64,000 bases of DNA from Apis mellifera (taxonomy: Eukaryota > Arthropoda > Insecta > Hymenoptera > Apidae), in contig NC_037644.1 of NCBI RefSeq assembly GCF_003254395.2, positions 13,206,586-13,270,585 of the forward strand. Direction: 5' to 3'. Below, piece by piece: positions 27,520 through 39,500 of the stretch. The position numbers were made by a program, and so were the translations under genes. Below the pieces are notes generated by a model. That model saw only the letters and a program-made list of their open reading frames with translations. It made no database searches and was not told the origin of the DNA. Position 1 is the stretch's first letter. Each line of letters begins with the position of its first letter.

Positions 27520-27557
<38 letters not shown>

Positions 27558-30500
27558 ACGTTCCATCGAGCGAAATTTCGCAAATAATTTATCCATCGTT
27601 CGATTCGAGAGACGTCAAACGGTTCGTGCGACTCGGAGGCATTGTGGTGATAATCGCATCAGCGGAGCGACTCTACGCAAACACGAAGTTCGTAAAATTA
27701 CCGCTGTAGTCACTGCATACAGTCGAATACATATTTAGCAGGATAGTTGCGCCAATCCTGGATGACAGAAGTTGCGACGTTTGGCCACGTTCCAACGTGT
27801 GCAATGTCTCCTGTAATCGTTACACCAGTACATTGCCGCCGCTAATCTGCAAAACTTCCGGCGGATCTTCTGCAACCCCGACGTTTGAATCCAGCCGACG
27901 TTTTTACGATCCAGGATCCAAAAGACTTTTTACAGTCTTGTCTCTCGGTCCAGAGATCAATTATTTCTTTCCACGCGAAATTTTCGATACTTGGAAAAGA
28001 GACGATCGTGTTATTTTTATTGAAATTTGCGAAATATTATATCAAATTAATCGACAAGCATATCTCTAATTAGATATAAAAAGCCGCCATCATCATTTAA
28101 TTTTAATGATTCGATATTTAATCACTTAATATATTAATTATCTTTTTATAATAGGGTATCTAATCCTAGTTTTTTAAAAAAATTATAAATAATTATTATC
28201 AATTAATTTTAAATTTCACCTAATTATTAAATTAAAACAATCTAAATCTGTATTAGAAAAAATTAATTTATAAATCAAGTTTAACTCATATTTATCTTTA
28301 CTAAAATTTAAATAATATTCGATACAGCAATACGAGTTAATTCGGTTTTCGATTAATAATAACGATTAATAAGTTCGTCACGAGTTTCTGGAAAATTGCG
28401 TTTTAGAATCTGCGGTAATAAATTTTTAATCCACGGATTGTTTCGGAAAATATCGTATTTTACAGACGTAACGGATGGTAAAATCGATCGCGTTAAATTT
28501 AATTCACAGTTTAATCAATGTAAATTACTTTACGTCCGATTTAATTTATCGCGGACGAAATAAATTGATGATTTTATTATATCCCGAATGATATCTAAAC
28601 AAAATATTTAAAACACGCAATTATATAACGAACAAGAGAGGGAACAAATTTTTCCAAATTCCCTCTTTAAACTCCTCTCTTTCCTGTCTTCTCGTTTACG
28701 ATCTCATCGAGTTAATTTCCATCCTCTAAAAATTTATTTAAAAATCACGAAAAATAAAATCCGAAGAGTCGAAACGAGATCGGATCGCGATCAAGCAAGA
28801 TCGGATTATCCCATTCGATCCAGTGTACTCCTACTTACAAGCGGTTTCATTGGATTAACACAGCCCATTAACGGCGGTGTCGCGTCGTTATCGGCCGCAT
28901 CCACCAACGCATCGGCCGCAATCGAGCATCCCCCCTGTGGAACGTGTCTGAAATACCGATACACGGATGGAGATGGGCGCGAGTTTCTTACCGAAAATAC
29001 GATACGAACCGGATGTTTGGGGTAATAAACTGTCTAACGAGCCGCAATATAGATATATATGACTGGTAATAGAACGGTGATTAACGCTGGCTTCCTAACA
29101 AGATCATACACCCGCTGCACGAGAACAAGTTGTACGCGAACTTCTTCTGTCTAAGGTTTCGCCTATCGCAGCCTTATTTTACAAAGAGTATACCTTTCGT
29201 TTCATTAGCGCGATAACGATATCCTAAATCGAAAATACCTTTTGGATTATTTTTCTTGTTATTGATAATTAATCTTCGTCCGTTATTTATTATCGTTAAT
29301 CAAGATGAATAAAATATTGGATTGGCAACTAAGTAATTGCGGATTTCAGTTGAAGTTGATGACGACCTAATCAAAGCAATAATCGATTCGGATCGTCACA
29401 GTACAACTCGTGAGATTGCAGAGAAGCTTCATGTATCGTGTACATGCATTGAAAACCGCTTAAAACAACTTGGCTATGTTCGAAAACTCGATACATGGGT
29501 TCCTCGCGAACTGAAAGAAAAGCATTTAATGCAACGCATTAACAGCTGCGATTTGCTAAAGAAACGTAATGAAAATGATCCATTTTTGAAACGGCCGATA
29601 ACTGGCGATGAAAAATGGGTTGTTTACAACAATATCAAGCGGAAAAGATGGTGGAGCAGGCCACGTGAACCAGCTCGAACAACATCAAAAGCTGGTATTC
29701 GTCGAAAGAAGGTTTTGTTATCAGTTTGGTGGGATTACAAAGGAATTGTCTATTTCGAACTCTTACCACCCAACCGAACGATCAATTCTGTTGTCTACAT
29801 CGAACAACTAACGAAATTAAACGATGCGGTTGAAGAAAAGCGGCTCGAATTGACAAATCGAAAAGGTGTTGTATTCCATCATGACGATGCAAGGCCACAC
29901 ACATCTTTGGTCATTGGGCAAAAATTATTGGAGCTTGGTTGGGATGTTTTGCCACATCCACCATATAGTCCTGACCTTGCACCATCCGATTACTTTTTGT
30001 TTCGATCTTTACAAAACTCCTTGAATAATAAAAATTTCAATAATGATGATGATATCAAATCGTACCTGATTCAGTTTTTTGCTAATAAAAACCACAAGTT
30101 TTATGAACGTGGGATTACGATGCTGCCTGAAAGATGGCAAAAGGTCATTGATCGAAATGGGCAACGCATTACAGAATAAAGTTATTTAGTTCCATGAAAA
30201 AATTGTCTTTGATTTTCTAAAAAAAAAATCCGCAATTACTTAGTTGCCAACCCAATAATTAAACGATTAGATGAACTATTATTTTTGTGAACATATTAAT
30301 ATTATTAATCGATTCGAATGTTTTAGAAACTTTAAGAATTTTTCTTAAGAATTAGTTGGATCCAAGATTGGCTTCTCCAAAAAGAAATCTCCTTCCTTAA
30401 GTAAACGAAAGATCGAAGATCTGTTCACAATTCTACATGAATTCTTCTTCAGCGCGGAAATTAAAAACTTTACAAAGGAGTTTAAACGGAGCATTTGCCC

Positions 30501-33500
30501 GTTTATCCAAAGTTCATTAAGAGAAAAGATCGGCGAGAAGACCGTCCGGTTCATGATACCCTTGGCCATCGTTCGTCTACCGCGATACCCGCCCTTAATG
30601 GAGGGTTGAAAATTGATCGAGGCCATTTACTCGAGCCATCCCACGGGGATCATCGCTCGTGATAATCGGAATCGGAACGGCTTATGTATTTACGCATCCA
30701 ACCCGATTCTCTGACCACGTTTTCACGGTAATGAGAACCGTGATTAACCGACCTGTCATTAATATTTTTTTCCTTTCATTCTGGTTTCGACATGCCGCGC
30801 CCCCAGAGATGATCACGAGAAAATTTCGAATAAAAGAAAAGAGTCTCTGGATAAGTAACTTGACGAGTCTTGCTTAACTTTTTCTTCTAAGTTTCAGAAA
30901 TTAAAAATGGAGAGTTTAAATAAAGTTTGCTTCGATCGAACGTTTTACGTTTAATAGAAATCGATTAAACCGAGATTAAAATTTCAATTACGTTATAATT
31001 TCAAATACAATGATTTCTCGTTTTAAAATGCTTTCTTCTTTCGATAAGATTTTCAGTTGTCGAGAAATCTCTCATTTGTGCCTAGTTCGAGACAAACACA
31101 GAGATTCCTGGAAGAACACAGTACTCGTTTCTAAGGAAAAAATAAATTGACTGAAACTTTTAATTCTCGTATTTCGATTGATGAAGAAGAAAAATAGGTT
31201 GAATGTTGTACAGACAATAATCCATATTGTTGCGATAAAATAAAATGAATATTGTTGAGAAAGAACGAAGATCATCTCTTGATGAGGTGAAAAAAAGAAC
31301 TTCAAAAATTCATTTCACTTTCCTTTTTCTCGAAAACTTTCGACAGATCCTTACAATTGGCATTGTAAAGTGACGCGTACAGGACAATTATAAACACATA
31401 ATTCCCTCGAGATTATCCTCGAATTAACGCCAGCTAAGAAACGGGAGAATCTGTTTGCCTCGATGACGAGGGTTAAAACTCGATTAATCATCAACAACAA
31501 CAACATATACGATTGTACGACACCGGCTTTTGTCCCTTCGTTCCGCCTCTGGTAAGCCATAGAAATTTCGGTATTTCCCTCCTCCTCTCCAGTTTACAAC
31601 GTTATTATTTAATCCCCGTATTTAATCCACGCCACTCTCATCTCGATCTTTCCATAATTACTCACGTTCGTTTCTTAATTAGAGAGAGAGAGAGAGAAAG
31701 AAGAACACGAGAATCGATGTGAATTTTTCTTTGAGGGAAAAAAATAAAAATATAAAAAAGTAGAATTAATTTTTGTATCATTTTTGTATTTAATAATTTT
31801 AAATATCTCGAAAATAAGGGAGCTAAATCTATATAATTTCTTTTGTAGCAATAAAATTAATATAGATTTAGAAATTAAATGTTAAACGAATTTATTAATA
31901 TCTAGTTTTTTTAGAAAATTTAAGATAAAAATTTAATTTTATTTCTAATATTATGGAAATATAATATTTTTCTTTAAAAATTTAGTTTATGACTAATAAT
32001 TATTAATTTAAATTTAACATTTTATTTTTCTATAAAAATGTACATTTTAATTAATAAAACATAGAAATAATGATTAGATTAGTAATAAGATTGTATTAGA
32101 GGAGGAGGGAAAGAAAGAAATTCAAGATTTCTCGACTGAGCTTCAACTTTTCGATCGAGAAAGCTTGATCGAAAGCGGCATAGACGTACCATTCCTTCCG
32201 CACACGTCTGAGGGGGGTTGAAAAAATTCACCCACCGCGACGAGGACGGACGAGTGGCGTGAATGAATTTCCATCGCGACACGTTCGACCTGTACACTAT
32301 ATATATCTGTATCGGATTCCGATATTCGAATCGTGCGAGAGAGATCACACGACCTCTCCCCTCTCTCTACTTCGTATTACATATTCGCAACGCGGATGGC
32401 CTCCTCTTTTTCGACCCCGTTCGCAATTTCACCACCGCGTTTCTTTCTTTTTCTTTTTTTCAACCTTCGTTCCGAAATTCCATCCGGCTATTGTTCCCCC
32501 TCCCCGTCCGCGAGAATACACCGCGTTTTCTCGCGGGCTGATCCCTTTAAACAGGGATCTCGTCAGATTGGAGAGGGATTGGTTCTCGTTAAATAAATTC
32601 CAGTGAATTTCAGGAGAAGAGAGAAGAAGAGAGGATAGGTCTGTCTATGGAGTTGTTATTAACTCGCGATTCGATTCGAAAAACTCGTCGATGAATAATT
32701 TTTCTGTATAGAATTTGTGTTTCTGAAATTGTAAAGAATATTTAAATTATTTCGATTTTTACCTATAAATATAAGAGTTATATGTTTGCGGGAGTTTATT
32801 GTTTCGTCGCGTTTAAAATATTCATCTTTATGGCGGGAATCGTTGAAAGTTTAACCTGTTCTCGAACGCTTTCAGCCGTTAATTTCCGACGGTTGGTCTC
32901 TTGTTTCTACATTTTCTACGACAAATGTATATCAAATATGGAAGAAAATTGAAGAAAAAAATTGTATCGTATGCAATAATAAAATTGTAAAAAACAAATT
33001 CGCTAAAATCTTGTCAAGATTTACGTTTATCGTAAAAATCGAAGAAAAATTCATCTTCAATCGTATTTATTTATACATAAAGTATATCCTCCGAGTATAA
33101 ATTGCGGCGTGAATTAATTTTGCATATCGTTACAGTCGTAACTCGATCCTCTGCGAAATATTTAACGAATGATAAAATGGCATCAATTTTCTGGAAGGGC
33201 AGATAAATACATTTCTTTCATCTTTGCAGCGAGATCGTGTCGATAAACGCGAAAAATTCGAGCAACGGTTCACGATACGAATATTATACGAGGATCATTA
33301 GAAAAATGTGCGAATTGATGTTATTTCGATTAAAACATTCCAAGGACGGACTCGAGATTAAAAAATTGCGCGATTTGTAAAAGGTGAAAAATAACAGGAT
33401 TGGGTGTATGAAAGATGAAATGTAATATTCTAATTACAGGAGGGATGAAAACGCCATTGATAGAGCTATCCTTGTTTTCGCGCAGCTTGAACACCGTGGA

Positions 33501-36500
33501 TGGAGTGACGTGTCCGTGAATGAATAACAGCATTCTTCGACAACATCGTTGCATCGTTCCGGGTAATTAACGCGACGCGTTCGTATCCCGCATTTGAGAA
33601 TTTGTGGTATGCAGAACTCGCAAGACTTTACGATACTCTAATTACAATCGATCCAACTATCGGATATATTATTAGATATATATATATACGATGGATTAAT
33701 TCGACGCCTGTTTCATCGAAAACTGATATTTCACGTATACAATTTCACGAGTAACGCTTGTATTAAATTAATCCCGATTCAAAGTTGGTACGTGGATCGT
33801 GATTATCGTTGAATTAACGTGGATTAAAAACGCCTCGCTCGAGAACATTGATAAATTTACATAAACACGATGTATAGATTTTTTTTTTCGATGAGAAAAA
33901 TTTAAAAGTGAAAAGAGAGAGAGAGGTAAGGAAATAGAATTTGACGAATTTCGTGGAAAAAGTGAAGAGGAAGAGGATCGATGGCTCCTATCCATTTCTT
34001 CTTCTTTTTTATTTTTTCGTTTTCACGCGAGATTTCATACATGAGGGGGAGGGATACGCTTTTTATTTTTAATTTTTCGCGATGCGATCCACGATCTCGG
34101 TTTTTTTTTTTTTCCTTTTTTGCTGAAAAGGAACGAATTAAAAAACGATCCTTTCCGCTGACGACTCTCGGTAAATATCACTCCGGTGTCCTTTGATCGC
34201 GGTTTAAATCCAGTTTCCATAACTCTCGACGACCGAGCTCGTCTCCTTGCGAAAAAAAATCTAATCTGACGGAAAGAAATTTTTAACCAAGATATTCCTT
34301 TTTTTTTTCTTAATTACTCGTATTACAGTTCTGGTTTTACTCGTAATAATAAATATTTCTTATATTTCGTGTGTTATAAAATAATGAACATCTGGTTTAT
34401 ATATATATGTGTATACATTAGATTGTATCACACCAAGTTACCAATTTTAGAATAAATGAGAATCAACTGCGACTCGTAAATTTACTACTTAACCTACATC
34501 CCGCTTACCATATTTGTCCTCTTATATTTCCTTTGTGTATAATTCCTTTCTTTTTTTTTTTGCCGTTGGTTTAACTGTTTTTTGAGAGGCGAATTTAGAA
34601 TATTGTTCCCGCACGAGTTTAAACAACGAGACCAAGCAATATCGAGGATATTAGGTTAGCTTTGAAAAATTCAAATCTTTGAAAATGAGATCCACGTTGA
34701 ACGAATTGAAAGGCAAAGCGGAGGCAGAGTTGCGCGTATCTTCGATGACAGTTTACAGACGTTTGGACGGAATGGGTAAAGTGGAAAAATTGGAAAAATA
34801 GGTAAGCGAGTGACAGAGGATCGAAAGCGTGCTTATCGCGCGAACCTCGAAACGATGGAAGCCCATTTCTGAATAAAATCGTAACCCGTGACGAGAAACG
34901 GATACGACAGGACAAATCGTACACGATCTGGACGATGGTTGGACGCCGATGAAAGTCCCGAACGAACGTCGAAGCCGTCGTTACGATCGAGAAGAGTTAG
35001 GGTGACTGTAGGCTGTAAAGGGAATTATTCGTTATTCTTTTCCCAAAACGAGGCGATAACAGAGGCATTCTACTTGCAAGAAATTTTTCTTCTGCTCTAA
35101 TAAAGCTCTAGAAAAATTAACCGAATCGAAATACGAAATCTTGACTCATCCATCGATAGTTTTCGCCATTTAGAATTGTTTTCGAAAAATAAAACACTCG
35201 AAAAGATGTAATTAACATTTTCTAAAGTGCTAAAAGCACAAAGTTTTAGAAAAATGGAACGTGTCGATTGGAATCTCGTTTCATATTTCGATCGAATAAA
35301 AGTTAATAATTCTGCTTAATAACGCTTTAGAAAAATTAGCCGAATCGAAATACGAAATCTTCATTTATCCACCGATATTCGACCGATTGTTTTAGAATTG
35401 TTTTTGAAAAATAAAACGCTCGAGAAGCTATAATTAACATTCGAAGAATTTCTAAAGCACAAAGTTTTAGAAAAATGAAACGTATCGATTAGAATCTCGT
35501 TTCGTATTTCGATCGAATAAAAATTAATAATTCTTTAACAACGCTTTAGAAAAATTAGCCGAATCGAAATACGAAATCTTCATTTATCCACCAATATTCG
35601 ACCAATAGTTTTCGCTATTTAGAAAAATAAAACATTCGAGAAAATGTAATTAACATTTTCTAAAGTGCTAAAAGCACAAAGTTTCAGAAAAATGGAACGT
35701 GTCGATTGGAATCTCGTTTCGAATTTCGATCGAATAAAAATTAATAATTCTGCTTAACAATGCTCTAGAAAAATTAACCAAATCGAAATATGAAATCTTT
35801 ATTTATCCACCGATAGTTTTCGCTATTTAGAAAAATAAAACATTCGAGAAAATGTAATTAACATTTTCTAAAGTGCTAAAAGCACAAAGTTTCAGAAAAA
35901 TGGAACGTGTCGATTGGAATCTCGTTTCGAATTTCGATCGAATAAAAATTAATAATTCTTTAACAAAATTAGAAAAATTAGCCGAATCGAAATACGAAAT
36001 CTTGACTTATTCACCGATATCTGATCGATCGTTTTCGCCATTTAGAACTGTTTTCGAAAAATAAAATATTCGAGAAGCTGTAATTAACATTCGAAGAATT
36101 TCTAAAGTGCTAAAAGCACAAAGTTTTAAAAAAATAGAATTTGACGATTAAAATCTCTGCTTAACAACGCTTTAGAAAAATTAGCCGAATCGAAATACGA
36201 AATCTTGATTCATCCATCGAATATCTGACCGATCGTTTCGACATTTAGACTTATTTTCGAAAAATAAAACGCTCGAGAAGCTGTAATTTCCTTCTCGCGC
36301 TTCACAAAGTTTTAGAAAAATGGAATTCGATCGAGTAAAAATTAATAATCGATAATAAATTGGAACGACACTAAACGATACACTTGGCAAAGATACGTTA
36401 AATATCCCATTTTTTACTTTATTCCCTTTTTCATTATTGTCGAAGAACAACGAAACGAAATCCTTTAATTCGTCGATGTTTGCGGCAACAGATCGGCGTG

Positions 36501-39500
36501 TGGAAATCGTGGGAGAAGGAGGGGTTGGACATCAAGGACATCGTCTGGCCGGGGAACACTCACACGCCGCCTCAAGGTGTCCCGGAGAAGTTTTATCTGA
36601 AAATAACATTCTTGGAGGAGCCGCCCTACATCAATCTCGCGCCACCGGACCCCGTGAGTGGAAAATGTTTGATGGATCGTGGCGTTCATTGCCGCGTGGC
36701 CAAGGATTCCGACATGGTCGAGTAAGTCCAATTCTAGATTAGAAGTAGAATTCTAGATATATATAGCTCAGCTTCTTCTTCCAAATCATTTCGCATCTTT
36801 ATGTTGTTTATTCTATATTTAATATTTCTTTTTTTCTCCTTTATATTTACATTCATTTTCTTCCGCTCGAGATTGAATACTTTTCTTAACATTTCAATAA
36901 TTTTAAATTCAAGACGATTTAGCTTCTGGTTAAATGTATTATTATCTATGCTATTATCATTATCTATTGGATTATCGGAGATCCATTTATGGAGAACGGT
37001 GATAAACGGCGATTCATCCAAGTTCTCCCCCTAAGAAGGTATCGTTTAAGTAATGTTTCCCATTGGACTCGTTTTGCAACGTGTTAGACTCGAAAGCTCG
37101 AGAGCTTTTCCGCTCACTGGGGATCGCTTTCATCGAGATACGTCTTAATTTTGCAAGGGATCCTATTAGATACGAATTACATCACGGAAGAAATATTCTT
37201 CTATTCGATTAAATTGTTTCTTTAATCGATATATATATATATTAATTCTTACACGACAGATTAATCGGTTCCATCAAAGTTTTCCAATGTCAAAGCAAAA
37301 AAAAGGTTATATTAAAGAGGATAATTGGCAATTTGGTTTAATTCATATCCTTGTTATGGCTCTCTACATCAATTTATATTTACACTCCTCTTGCATCTTT
37401 GTTATACCACAACCGCGAAGAATCAGACGAGCTTTTCTTATAAATAAACCACGAAATGCTGAAAGTATAGAACAACAACAAGTTTAGAGTTGCTCGAGAA
37501 AAGATTGAATGTCCATCGAATAGTTTAAAGGGAAGGGAGAGTTACTCTTACTTGGTGTTACTTGTGAGTCAGCCAAACAAGAATGGAGCACTAAAACCTG
37601 GAGGGTCGCTTAAGTTCGAGTTCTTCGACCTCGAGGACGTGGAGCATCGATCCAAGATCGAAGCTAATCTCTCCACTGTCGAAATCCAACAGAATTCTCG
37701 CGAATCTCGAGGAGAATCTTAGAGAAGCACGATTTACGTTCCATTGAATAGCTTATCATTGGAGGAGATGAAAATTCTCGAATTCGAGAGATGTCACAAG
37801 AAAGTAACGATCGTTGTGGGATTGTTAACCCTTTCGGCAAAAATGTGCACAGTAAGAGAAAGAGAAAGATCGTCAACGACTTTCTTTTCTTATCGAGGAA
37901 TCTGAGAAACAAAATAATAAGAATGAAATATGCTATATTTCCAGAGAAAGATATTCAATTCCTAATTCCAATCATTCTATAATATATCGCATTTTACATG
38001 GAGCAACTTGGATAACGAAACAATACATCAACATCGTGTCATTCGATTTAATTTAATTCGAATCGAAGCTTTCGAAGTTTCGCGCCTAACTCGTCCTAAT
38101 CTTTCGGGATAATTGCGAAATAGGACGAAAATCTTTCACCTTTTCTCATCAATGTGCAATTATCTCGTGGTAGAATCGCGTTATTTCGCGTGGATGACGG
38201 ATAATTAGAAAGCGAGGAGGGGATGGAAAATCCCCTGGATCGTGGAGAAGGAGATCACTTCTCTCTCCGCGCTTAAAATTGCGATTAAAAATTTCTATCC
38301 TATTCTTCGTGCGCACAAGATCGAGAGAGAAAGAGAAATATTGAATCTGGTCGAATGGATAGTTGTTCAACAACGGCATGGAATACAGTGTAATTGAAAG
38401 TGCGGCGACACTGGAGAGGAGATTGAAAATTGGTTACGATTGTACGTTTCGTGTTTGCCATGTATATATTTTAACGCGTTCACTGTTATTCCATATCGAC
38501 AGCAAAACTTCTCATCGAGTACACGTCAGCCGAGTATTCGAGTTACTTGACCACTTTGGAAAGATATTCCACGGGAATAAAATTATATTGAGTGAAAAGT
38601 AATATAAAAGTGGTTTATTAAAGTTGCTATTGATATTAATCAAATTAAACTATTTAACTATATAAATAGCGGATAAAACTATATTGAGTGAAAAGTAATA
38701 TAAAAATGGTTTATTGAAGTTGCTATTGATATTAATTAGAATAGTTCCAATTCCTCAAACTCTATCTAATAAATAATTGTATAAATAGAAAGTTCTCATC
38801 AGCTGAGTATTCGAGTTACTTGACCACTTTGAAAAGATATTCCACGGGGATAAAATTATATTGAAAAGTAATATAAAAGTGGTTTATTGAAGTTGCTATT
38901 GATATTAATCAAATTAGAATAATTCCAATTCCTCAAACTCTATCTAATAAATAATTGTATAAATAGAAAGTTCTCATCAGTCGAGTATTCGAGTACTTGA
39001 CCACTTGGAAACGATCTCATGAAGATATTTCGAAAGATATTCCACGGAGATAAAATTATATTGAGTGAAAAGTAATATAAAAATGGTTTATTGAAGATGC
39101 TATTGATATTAATCAAATTAGAATAATTCCAATTCCTCAAACTCTATCTAATGGATAATTGTATAAATAGAAAGTTCTCAACGAGCCATATTAACCGAAT
39201 ATTCGAATTACTTGACCACTTGGAAATGATCTTATGAAAATACTTGGAAAAACATTCCAAAACTATAAAACTATATAAATAGTTTAACTATATATTATAT
39301 AAATAACTATATAACTATATAAATAGTTTAACTATTTATTATATAAAAATGGTTTATTAAAGTTGCTATTGATATTAATCAAATTAGAATAATTCCAATT
39401 CCTTAAATTCTACCTAATTGTATATATAGAAATATATAATTGTATAAATAGAAAGTTCTCATCAGTCGAATATTCGAGTTATTTGTCCACTTGGAAATGA

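Larger units (their letters stand above)
16525..36491 (+). other. Intron 5 (about 20 kb)
   Basis: Donor GTGAGT, acceptor CGGCAACAG ending at 36491. It contains the arrays at 17480-19085 and 35096-36345, two mariner elements, two mitochondrial insertions and a decayed transposase, each listed separately. Unique stretches are 16525-17340, 19085-21503, 22445-27057, 27555-28071, 28321-29314 and 30258-34707. They contain a CTT microsatellite (about 20089-20114), an alternating pyrimidine-purine run (24796-24826), poly-A (about 25197-25218) and a GA tract (about 31681-31700). GC-richer patches lie at about 24700-25120 and 28850-29130. No additional exon could be supported; long frames such as 19736-20356 are low-complexity Ser/Phe-rich. 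Confidence 0.85.

Noticed and set aside
31840..32095. Very AT-rich patch resembling mitochondrial rRNA composition
   Set aside because: Composition is suggestive (near two genuine mitochondrial insertions), but I found no diagnostic mitochondrial motif. A search against Apis rrnL would decide.
37471..37722. 84-codon open stretch with plausible-looking amino acids ([18 protein letters not shown])
   Set aside because: No ATG, no donor at its end (it closes with TAG), no good acceptor at its start, and no family recognised. It could be an old coding fragment, but a translated search is needed; support would be a significant protein hit.
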